From NCBI GenBank assembly GCA_046262175.1, contig JBHENF010000219.1, positions 1 to 10,523 of the forward strand: a stretch of 10,523 bases of DNA. Reading direction: 5' to 3'. The DNA is from RYN-124 sp046262175 (lineage in GTDB: Bacteria; Actinomycetota; Actinomycetes; Mycobacteriales; SCTD01). Every line of letters starts with the position of its first letter. Within the stretch, counting starts at the first letter, position 1. A program made the position numbers and the translations under genes. Shown one piece after another: positions 4,961 to 10,523 of the stretch. The notes under the pieces were generated by a model. The model searched no databases, was not told where the DNA came from, and was given only the letters and a program-made list of their open reading frames with translations.

Positions 4961-4966
4961 AGCATC
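4961..4966 (-). promoter_or_regulatory. Candidate -10 box for the cyclo-ligase gene
   Basis: On the minus strand the hexamer is GATGCT, keeping the key A at position 2 and T at position 6, with the GTG start 6 nt downstream. The geometry equals that of the anti-sigma-type gene promoter. The first base deviates from TAnnnT, so support is modest. Confidence 0.35.
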
Positions 4967-4968
4967 CC

Positions 4969-4993
4969 AGGGCCCCCTCGGACGTACGGCCCT
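4969..4993. repeat. Inverted repeat in the divergent cyclo-ligase/GGDEF promoter region
   Basis: AGGGCC (4969-4974) and GGCCCT (4988-4993) are perfect inverted repeats 13 nt apart in the 55-nt divergent spacer, with a CGTACG palindrome (4983-4988) between them. The position fits an operator serving both genes. The arms are simple GC-rich hexamers, so chance is possible. Confidence 0.25.
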
Positions 4994-5009
4994 AGTAGGA
5001 GATCCCCCG

Positions 5010-6968
5010 ATGACGCTGCGAACGCGCCTGACGGTGGCGTTCGTCCTCGTCGTGCTCGTGCCGCTGCTCGTCGGCGGTCTGCTCGTCACGCGCGCCTTCC
5101 CGCGGCTCAACGCGGCGCGTCAGGGCGAGACCGTCTCCACCAGCTCGCGGCTGCTGGCCACCGTTCTGGCCGGTTACTGCGAGCGGGCTCGTGCGACCGC
5201 CGAGGCGGCCGGCCGCGCGACGGCAGGCGGACCGGGACCGGCCGGTCGCTCGGCGGTCGAGGACCTCGTCGCGCGCGGCCTCGCCGACGGCGTCCGTGTC
5301 GTCTCGGCGACGCGCCAGCCGATCGCGTTCGCCGGCTCGGTACCGGTCGTCTCCGGCGCCACCGACTGCGCCACCGGCACGATTCCCGCCGAGCCGTACC
5401 TGTCTGCCGTCGTCCCGCTGCGCACGTCGGCCGGGCGCGAGGCGGGCACCGCCGTGGCGAGCTTCCGGATCGACCGCGCCTTCGCCGACCGGCTGCAGGC
5501 CTCCGTCGGCAGCGGCGAGGTGGCGCTGCTGGCCGGCGACCGTGTGATCGCGAGCAGCGGGGACGCGCGGACCCAGCTGGTGCGCGCGGCGGCCGACCGG
5601 CCGCGCGCGGTCGTCCGCAGCGGCGGCCGGGTCGGGAGCCTGTCGCCGGCACGGGCGAGCCAGCCGTACGCCGTGCTGGTCGCCCTTCCGCAGGCGCAGG
5701 GCCCGGGCCTGCTCGCCGTGACGCTCGCCGTCCTGCTCGGCGCGATTCTGCTCGCCGCCGCGATCGCATGGCTGCTCGCCCGGGCCACGACGCGGCCGCT
5801 CGAGGACCTCGGCGAGGCGGCGGCGCGCATCGCCGCCGGTGACCTCGACACCACCATCGAGATCCAGTCGCGGGACGAGGTCGGCCGCCTCGCCGGCACG
5901 TTCAACACCATGACGTCGGAGCTGCGGACGTACGTCCGGGCGCTCGAAGCGAGCCGCGACGAGCTGCAGTCCGGGCTGTCGCGGCTGGGGGACACGCTGT
6001 CCAGCACGCACGACCTGGACCGCATCCTCACGGTGGTGCTCGAGACAGCGATGGCGTCGACCAGGGCGCAGGGGGGAGCCGTCCTGCTGTTCAGCCCCGG
6101 CCGCGACGAGCTGGTGCTGTCGGTGGGCAGGGGCGTCTCGGACTCGCTGCGGATGCCGACCGGCACGGGCCTCTCCGGCCGGGTCGCGCAGTCGGGCGAG
6201 GCCGTCATCGGCCGGATCGGCACCGGGCCGAACGAGCTGCGCGCCGGTCCGGAGGAGCCGTCCAGCGGCAGCGTCATCGCCGTGCCGCTGAAGTCCTCGG
6301 GCACCGTCATCGGGGTGCTCGACCTGTTCGACCGCCTCGATGCCGAGGGCTTCGACGACCGCGACCTCGCCACGATCCGGACGTTCGCCAACCAGGCGAC
6401 GGTCGCCGTCGACAACGTCCTGCTGCACCAGGAGGCGCAGCGGCTGTCGATCACCGACGGCCTGACCGGCCTGTGGAACTACCGCTACTTCACGATGACG
6501 GTCGGCAAGGAGATCGAGCGCTCCGCCCGGTTCGGCCGGCCGCTGGCGTTGCTCATGCTCGACCTGGACCACTTCAAGGAGGTCAACGACACGTACGGCC
6601 ACCAGCGTGGGGACGCCGTCCTCGTCGAGCTCGCGGCGCGGGTCCGCGCGCAGGTCCGTGACGTCGACACCGTCGCCAGGTACGGCGGCGAGGAGGTCGT
6701 CGTGATCCTGCCCGAGACGGACGAGGGCGGCGCCGTGCACGCCGCCGAGCGCATCTGCGACGCGGTCCGCCGGCGGCCGTTCGGTGACCCTGGACAGCCG
6801 CCGGTCGAGGTCACCGTCTCCGTGGGAGCAGCGGTGTTCCCGACCCACGGGGCGACCTCGGGCATCTTGCTGCGCAAGGCAGACGAGGCGCTGTACGAGG
6901 CGAAGGAGGCCGGCCGCAACACCTGGCGGCTGGCCCCCGCGACCGCCGTGGACGTCACCTCCCACTAG
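5010..6968 (+). CDS. Membrane-bound HAMP-GAF-GGDEF diguanylate cyclase
   Basis: The protein has 652 residues. It has TM1 (about 8-30), an extracytoplasmic sensor region (about 31-230) with only two cysteines (C57, C120), TM2 (about 232-257), HAMP (about 256-308, DEVGRLAGTFNTM), a coiled linker, GAF (about 330-475) and GGDEF (about 478-645). The cyclase has DGLTGLWNYRYF, the metal/GTP-binding DLDHFKEVNDTYGH (D518-H531), active-site GGEEV (559-563) and an RDVD I-site (550-553) five residues ahead, so it should make c-di-GMP from two GTP with product inhibition. The last active-site residue is V instead of the usual F; the acidic residues are kept. The ATG at 5010 has AGGAG 8 nt upstream. It is divergent from the cyclo-ligase. 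Its TAG stop lies inside the -10 box of galU. The ligands of the sensor and GAF domains are unknown. Confidence 0.93.
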   Translation: MTLRTRLTVAFVLVVLVPLLVGGLLVTRAFPRLNAARQGETVSTSSRLLATVLAGYCERARATAEAAGRATAGGPGPAGRSAVEDLVARGLADGVRVVSATRQPIAFAGSVPVVSGATDCATGTIPAEPYLSAVVPLRTSAGREAGTAVASFRIDRAFADRLQASVGSGEVALLAGDRVIASSGDARTQLVRAAADRPRAVVRSGGRVGSLSPARASQPYAVLVALPQAQGPGLLAVTLAVLLGAILLAAAIAWLLARATTRPLEDLGEAAARIAAGDLDTTIEIQSRDEVGRLAGTFNTMTSELRTYVRALEASRDELQSGLSRLGDTLSSTHDLDRILTVVLETAMASTRAQGGAVLLFSPGRDELVLSVGRGVSDSLRMPTGTGLSGRVAQSGEAVIGRIGTGPNELRAGPEEPSSGSVIAVPLKSSGTVIGVLDLFDRLDAEGFDDRDLATIRTFANQATVAVDNVLLHQEAQRLSITDGLTGLWNYRYFTMTVGKEIERSARFGRPLALLMLDLDHFKEVNDTYGHQRGDAVLVELAARVRAQVRDVDTVARYGGEEVVVILPETDEGGAVHAAERICDAVRRRPFGDPGQPPVEVTVSVGAAVFPTHGATSGILLRKADEALYEAKEAGRNTWRLAPATAVDVTSH

Positions 6969-6971
6969 GGT
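6966..6971 (+). promoter_or_regulatory. -10 box of a leaderless galU-operon promoter, built on the GGDEF stop codon
   Basis: TAGGGT matches TAnnnT, and the galU ATG begins 7 nt later (6979), so the mRNA would start at or next to the ATG. No Shine-Dalgarno precedes galU, which agrees with a leaderless message. The first three bases are the TAG stop of the upstream cyclase gene. No convincing -35 is visible. Confidence 0.55.
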
Positions 6972-6978
6972 CCAGCGC

Positions 6979-7851
6979 ATGCCAGTGACGAAGGCGGTGA
7001 TCCCCGCCGCGGGACTCGGGACGAGGTTCCTGCCGGCGACGAAGGCGTCGCCGAAGGAGATGCTGCCCGTCGTCGACAAGCCGGCCATCCAGTACGTCGT
7101 CGAGGAGGCCGTCGCGGCCGGGCTCGACGACGTCCTGCTCATCACGGGCCGCAACAAGAAGACGATGATCGACCACTTCGACCGCAACATCGAGCTGGAG
7201 CTGGCGCTCGAGGCGAAGGGCGACGCGGCGCGGCTCGCGCAGGTCCGGCACGCGAGCGAGCTGGCCGCCGTCCACTACGTCCGGCAGGGCGATCCGCGCG
7301 GCCTCGGGCACGCCGTCCTCGTCGCCGCGAACCACGTCGGCGACGAGCCGTTCGCGGTCCTGCTGGGCGACGACCTCATCGACCCGCGCGACCCGCTGCT
7401 CGAGCAGATGGTCGCCCTGCAGCAGCGCGAGGGCGGCAGCGTGGTTGCTCTCATGGAGGTGCCGCGCGAGCAGATCTCGATGTACGGCTGCGCAGCCGTC
7501 GAGGTCGTGGATGCAGACGTCGTCCGCATCACCGGCCTGGTCGAGAAGCCGCCGGTCGACGAGGCGCCGAGCAACCTCGCGGTCATCGGCCGGTACGTCC
7601 TGTCGCCGACGGTGTTCGACGTCCTGCGTACGACGCCGCCCGGTCGCGGCAACGAGATCCAGCTGACCGACGCGATCCAGACGCTGATCGCCACCGAGCC
7701 GGTGCACGGCGTCGTCTTCCGCGGCCGCCGCTACGACACGGGCGACCGGCTGGACTACCTCAAGGCCGTCGTCCGGCTGGCGGCGGAGCGCGAGGACCTC
7801 GGCCCGCCGCTGCTGGACTGGCTGCGCGATTGGCTGCCCGCCCAGCCGTGA
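6979..7851 (+). CDS. galU: UTP-glucose-1-phosphate uridylyltransferase
   Basis: The protein has 290 residues, typical of bacterial GalU. It joins UTP and glucose-1-phosphate to UDP-glucose in the cytoplasm, the donor for cell-wall, capsule and glycolipid glucosylation and for trehalose or UDP-galactose pathways. The nucleotide-binding loop is AAGLGTRFLPATKASPKEML (10-29), the metal/uridine region is LLGDDLID (about 129-136), and VEKP (188-191), GRYVL and GNEIQLTDAI are all in family order; GRRYDTGDRLDYLKA near the C-terminus binds the sugar phosphate. The ATG at 6979 has no Shine-Dalgarno and is 7 nt after a TAGGGT -10. Its TGA overlaps the moeA GTG (GTGA). galU followed by moeA also occurs in M. 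tuberculosis as I remember it (Rv0993-Rv0994). The call is secure. Confidence 0.97.
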   Translation: MPVTKAVIPAAGLGTRFLPATKASPKEMLPVVDKPAIQYVVEEAVAAGLDDVLLITGRNKKTMIDHFDRNIELELALEAKGDAARLAQVRHASELAAVHYVRQGDPRGLGHAVLVAANHVGDEPFAVLLGDDLIDPRDPLLEQMVALQQREGGSVVALMEVPREQISMYGCAAVEVVDADVVRITGLVEKPPVDEAPSNLAVIGRYVLSPTVFDVLRTTPPGRGNEIQLTDAIQTLIATEPVHGVVFRGRRYDTGDRLDYLKAVVRLAAEREDLGPPLLDWLRDWLPAQP

Positions 7852-9059
7852 AGACGGTCGCCGAGCACCTCGCGTCCGTCCTGCAGGTCGTCCAGCCGCT
7901 GTCACCGCTGGAGCTCGGCCTGATGGACGCGCACGGCTGCGTCCTCACCGAGGACGTGGTCGCGCCGGCGCCGCTGCCGGGCTTCGACAACAGCGCCATG
8001 GACGGCTACGCCGTGCGCATCGAGGACCTCGCGAAGGTCCCGGTCTCGCTGCCTGTCGTCGGCGACGTGGCCGCCGGTCCCGCGTCGCCGCTGCGGGTCC
8101 AGCCGGGGCTGTGCGTCCGCATCATGACGGGCGCGATGCTGCCGGCCGGGGCCGACGCGGTCGTGCCGCTGGAGTGGACGGACGGCGGCGTCGCGCAGGT
8201 GCGGATCGACCGGCGGCCCGATGTCGGCGCCTACATCCGTCGCGCCGGAGAGGACGTCGCCGCCGGCGACGTCGTGCTGCCGGCCGGGTCCCACCTGGGT
8301 GCCTCGCAGATCGGCCTGGCCGCGGCCGTCGGGCGGTCGCGGCTCGTGGTGCGGCCCCGGCCCCGGATCGTCGTCGTCTCGACCGGCAGTGAGCTCGTCG
8401 AGCCGGGCGAGCCCGTCGGTCCAGGGCAGATCCAGGACAGCAACAGCCCGGCCCTGACCGCCGCAGCTCTCGAGGCCGGCGCCATCGCGTACCGCGTCGG
8501 GATCGTGCCCGACGACCCGCGCCGGCTCGCCGACACGCTCGAGGACCAGCTCGTGCGGGCCGACATCCTCGTGACGTCCGGCGGCGTCTCGGTCGGCGCG
8601 TACGACGTCGTCAAGGAGGTGCTCTCGCGGCTCGGGACCGTCTCGTTCGACAAGGTCGCGATGCAGCCGGGCATGCCGCAGGGGTTCGGCACGATCGGCC
8701 CGGACCGTACGCCGGTGTTCGGCCTGCCGGGCAACCCGGTCAGCGCCCTGGTCTCGTTCGAGACCTTCGTCCGGCCGGCCATTCGCACGATGCTCGGCGC
8801 GGTGCCTATCGAGCGACCGCGCGTGACCGCGATCAGCGACGTGCGGCTCGACTCGCCGCCGGGCAAGCGTTCCTTCCTGCGGGTCGCGCTCGAGGTCCGT
8901 AACGGCGCCTACCACGTGAGCCCCGTCTCGGGCGCGGGCTCGCACCTGCTCGCCGGCATGGCCCGCGCCAACGCGCTCGCCGTCGTGCCGGAGGACGTGA
9001 CCCGGGTCGAGGCCGGGCAGTCGGTCGAGGTCGTCGTGCTCGAGCGGCGCGGCCGATGA
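7848..9059 (+). CDS. moeA: Molybdopterin molybdenumtransferase MoeA
   Basis: The protein has 403 residues, full length for MoeA. It inserts molybdate into adenylated molybdopterin, the last common step of molybdenum cofactor synthesis. Motifs are DNSAMDGYAVR (47-57), RIMTGAMLPAGADAVV (91-106), STGSELVEPG (178-187), QDSNSPAL (196-203), SGGVSVGAYDVVKE (244-257), QPGMPQGFG (273-281) and FGLPGNPVSALVSFE (291-305), covering the MoCF-binding domain III (about 172-315) and the C-terminal domain IV. The GTG at 7848 overlaps the galU stop by 4 nt and gives the family-typical MKTVAEHLA start; a TTG at 7830 would add six residues lying over galU and is less likely. No Shine-Dalgarno is needed if translation is coupled. 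The stop overlaps moaC as ATGA. Confidence 0.96.
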   Translation: MKTVAEHLASVLQVVQPLSPLELGLMDAHGCVLTEDVVAPAPLPGFDNSAMDGYAVRIEDLAKVPVSLPVVGDVAAGPASPLRVQPGLCVRIMTGAMLPAGADAVVPLEWTDGGVAQVRIDRRPDVGAYIRRAGEDVAAGDVVLPAGSHLGASQIGLAAAVGRSRLVVRPRPRIVVVSTGSELVEPGEPVGPGQIQDSNSPALTAAALEAGAIAYRVGIVPDDPRRLADTLEDQLVRADILVTSGGVSVGAYDVVKEVLSRLGTVSFDKVAMQPGMPQGFGTIGPDRTPVFGLPGNPVSALVSFETFVRPAIRTMLGAVPIERPRVTAISDVRLDSPPGKRSFLRVALEVRNGAYHVSPVSGAGSHLLAGMARANALAVVPEDVTRVEAGQSVEVVVLERRGR

Positions 9060-9520
9060 CGTTCAGCCACGTCGACGACAGCGGCGCCGCGCGGATGGTC
9101 GACGTCGCCGGCAAGGACGTGACGGTGCGGACGGCGACGGCGACGGGCCGGGTCGATCTGTCCGCGCAGACGGTGGCGCTGCTGCGCGGGGAGGGCGTGC
9201 CGAAGGGTGACGTCCTTGCGGTCGCGCGGATCGCCGGGATCATGGCGGCGAAGCGGACGCCCGACCTCGTGCCGCTCTGCCATCCCATCGCCGTGCACGG
9301 CGTCACCGTCGAGCTCGCCGTCGACGACGTCGGCGTTGCGGTGACGGCGACGGTGCGGACCGCCGACCGCACCGGGGTGGAGATGGAGGCCCTGACGTCG
9401 GTCGCGGTGGCGTGCCTCACGGTCGTGGACATGACGAAGGCAGTCGACCCGCGGTCGGTCATCCGCGACGTGCAGGTGGAGTCCAAGAGCGGCGGGAAGA
9501 CGGGGTCGTGGGAGCGGTAG
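9056..9520 (+). CDS. moaC: Cyclic pyranopterin monophosphate synthase MoaC
   Basis: The protein has 154 residues, close to the usual 155-165. It converts the MoaA product (3',8-cyclo-7,8-dihydroguanosine 5'-triphosphate) to cyclic pyranopterin monophosphate. The conserved parts are FSHVDDSGAARMVDV (3-17), GDVLAVARIAGIMAAKRTPD (51-70), LCHP (74-77, H76), the TGVEMEALTSV acidic pair (E109, E111) and VVDMTKAVD (D125, K128), followed by KSGGKTG (144-150); these correspond to the active-site residues defined in the E. coli enzyme. The ATG overlaps the moeA stop (ATGA). Its partner MoaA is not in the window. Its TAG lies 13 nt inside the next gene. Confidence 0.96.
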   Translation: MTFSHVDDSGAARMVDVAGKDVTVRTATATGRVDLSAQTVALLRGEGVPKGDVLAVARIAGIMAAKRTPDLVPLCHPIAVHGVTVELAVDDVGVAVTATVRTADRTGVEMEALTSVAVACLTVVDMTKAVDPRSVIRDVQVESKSGGKTGSWER

Positions 9521-10008
9521 AGGGACTGCCCGCCGGGGCGCGGGCGGCCGTCGTCACGGTGTCGGACCGCTCACACGGCGGCCTACGGCACGACAGCAGC
9601 GGACCGCTGCTCGCGCAGCTGCTCGGCGAGCTCGGGTTCGAGGTGGGTGCTCCGGTCGTCGTGCCGGACGAGGTGGACGCGGTGCAGGCGGCGCTGCGCG
9701 ACGCGGTCGCGGTCGGGTACGACGTCGTCGTGACCACGGGCGGAACGGGCTTCGCGCCGCGCGACGTCACGCCCGAGGCGACCCGGCCGCTGCTGGAGCG
9801 CGACGCCGCCGGGATCGTCGAGGCGCTCCGCCAGCACCGGCGCGACGAGGTGCCGACGACGATCCTGTCGCGCGCCGTCGCCGGGACCATCGGCTGCACG
9901 TTCGTCTGCAACCTGCCCGGCTCGACCGGCGGCGTACGCGACGGGGTGGCCGTCCTCGCGCCCGTCGTCGGCCACCTGGTCGCGCAGCTGCGCGGCGGCG
10001 ACCACTGA
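9508..10008 (+). CDS. MogA/MoaB-type molybdopterin adenylyltransferase
   Basis: The protein has 166 residues with one MoCF-binding fold. It adenylates molybdopterin to make the substrate of MoeA. Motifs are AVVTVSDR (14-21), DSSGPLLAQLL (29-39), DVVVTTGGTGFAPRDVTPEAT (72-92, with the molybdopterin-binding TGGTG and the Asp at 86) and CNLPGSTGGVRDG (134-146). The GTG at 9508 gives a 13-nt overlap with moaC; GGGAAG about 10 nt upstream is a possible Shine-Dalgarno. Later starts would shorten the leader ahead of the first beta strand and have less support. Sequence alone does not cleanly separate MogA from MoaB, so no symbol is given; the position next to moaC and moeA supports the role. The TGA shares its final A with the rimJ-type ATG (TGATG). 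Confidence 0.92.
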   Translation: MGAVEGLPAGARAAVVTVSDRSHGGLRHDSSGPLLAQLLGELGFEVGAPVVVPDEVDAVQAALRDAVAVGYDVVVTTGGTGFAPRDVTPEATRPLLERDAAGIVEALRQHRRDEVPTTILSRAVAGTIGCTFVCNLPGSTGGVRDGVAVLAPVVGHLVAQLRGGDH

Positions 10009-10523
10009 TGGCAGCCGGCTGGCCCGCGCAGATCGAGCACGGGCCCGTCGGGCTGCGACCGTTCCGCGTCCGCGACGCCACCGCATGGAGCGACGTGCGG
10101 ATCCGGAACGAGAGCTGGCTCGCGCCGTGGGAGGGCCGGCCTGAGTCGCAGCCGAACGCGACGTGGGCGGAGCGGCACAGCCCGGCCGTCTTCGCGGCGA
10201 TGCTGCGGTCGATGCGCAAGGAGGCGCGGGCCGGCCGCAGCCTGCCGTTCGCCATCACGTACGAGGGCCGGCTGGCCGGCCAGATCACCTGCAACGGGAT
10301 CGTCCGCGGCGCTTTCGACAACACGTACGTCGGCTACTGGGTCGACGGGGCCTTGGCCGGCCGCGGCATCCTGCCGACCGCGCTGGCGATGGTCGTCGAC
10401 CACTGCTTCGGTCCGGTCGGTCTGCATCGGGTGGAGGCCAACATCCGGCCGGAGAACGCCGCCTCGCGACGGTCGGTCGAGAAGCTGGGCTTCCGCCAGG
10501 AAGGCATGCACCAGCGGTACCTC
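10008..10523 (+). CDS. GNAT-family N-acetyltransferase, RimJ/RimL type (3' end beyond the window)
   Basis: From the ATG at 10008, 172 codons run open to the window edge, so the C-terminus is missing. The start reads MAAGWPAQIEHGPVGLRPFRVRDATAW, the usual RimJ/RimL layout. The middle has GYWVDGALAGRGILPTALAMVVDHCF with the acetyl-CoA pyrophosphate loop AGRG, and the end has LHRVEANIRPENAASRRSVEKLGFRQEG, the family hallmark around the CoA-adenine side. Such enzymes acetylate the N-terminal alpha-amino group of ribosomal or other proteins, or sometimes small molecules; the substrate here is unknown. The ATG overlaps the mog-type stop by one base (TGATG), making it the last visible member of the galU operon. 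M. tuberculosis Rv0995, annotated rimJ, sits in the same place after galU-moeA1 as I recall it. Confidence 0.92.
   Translation, partial: MAAGWPAQIEHGPVGLRPFRVRDATAWSDVRIRNESWLAPWEGRPESQPNATWAERHSPAVFAAMLRSMRKEARAGRSLPFAITYEGRLAGQITCNGIVRGAFDNTYVGYWVDGALAGRGILPTALAMVVDHCFGPVGLHRVEANIRPENAASRRSVEKLGFRQEGMHQRYL

Noticed and set aside
4587..5009. An N-terminal extension of the GGDEF protein from an upstream start
   Set aside because: The extra 141 codons lie antisense to the cyclo-ligase gene and are low-complexity. The ATG at 5010 has AGGAG at a good distance and begins directly with a membrane segment.
4992..7190. A 732-codon open frame opposite the GGDEF gene, and similar long antisense frames elsewhere
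   Set aside because: The plus-strand frame encodes clear HAMP, GAF, GGDEF and GalU motifs. The opposite frames are Arg/Ala/Gly-rich shadows with no motifs.
1..10523. CRISPR arrays, insertion sequences, prophage or toxin-antitoxin genes
   Set aside because: No direct-repeat arrays, transposase motifs, target-site duplications or small paired genes were seen. Composition is even across the window.

Overview
The window is very GC-rich, tightly packed chromosomal DNA with GTG starts, 4-nt start/stop overlaps and TAnnnT -10 boxes 6-7 nt upstream of start codons. This points to a high-GC actinobacterium (Actinomycetota). From memory, the gene set and order resemble the Mycobacterium tuberculosis Rv0991c-Rv0995 neighbourhood (FmdB/Ruc, 5-formyl-THF cyclo-ligase, galU, moeA1, rimJ), but here moaC and a mog-type gene sit between moeA and rimJ, so it is probably a non-mycobacterial actinomycete. 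I cannot fix the order or genus. I see no mobile element, CRISPR array, rRNA or tRNA.

Layout. (1) Positions 1-2297, all minus strand: an ATP-binding anti-sigma-type protein; then a CIRCE heat-shock operator directly in front of a Ruc-like FmdB zinc-ribbon chaperone gene; a 326-nt non-coding gap holding a long hairpin, DnaA-box-like repeats and a promoter; then methylthioadenosine phosphorylase (mtnP), an SAF/CpaB-like membrane-anchored protein and the first 30 codons of another gene (perhaps an FAD-linked oxidase). The last three are joined by GTGA overlaps. (2) Positions 2790-4449, plus strand: a 47-residue two-helix membrane protein with a strong intrinsic terminator, then a Bcr/CflA-type drug-efflux MFS transporter. 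(3) Positions 4403-4954, minus strand: 5-formyltetrahydrofolate cyclo-ligase, whose 3' end overlaps the transporter gene tail to tail by 47 nt. (4) Positions 5010-10523, plus strand: a membrane-bound HAMP-GAF-GGDEF diguanylate cyclase, then galU, moeA, moaC, mog/moaB-type and rimJ-type genes with every junction overlapping. The stop codon of the GGDEF gene forms part of the galU -10 box.

Working together. The moeA-moaC-mog block supplies three steps of molybdenum cofactor synthesis (cPMP formation with an absent MoaA, molybdopterin adenylation, molybdate insertion). GalU makes UDP-glucose for envelope and polysaccharide synthesis, and the adjacent c-di-GMP synthase could plausibly control such processes, though nothing in the sequence proves it. 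MtnP recycles the methylthioadenosine left by polyamine and SAM metabolism. The zinc-ribbon protein is a heat-shock (HrcA) regulated protein-quality-control factor.

This is mostly conserved housekeeping DNA. I do not see a wholly new system. The least explained items are the 54-nt hairpin at 1692-1745, the 19-nt-spaced DnaA-box-like repeats at 1581-1627 and the set of apparently leaderless promoters.
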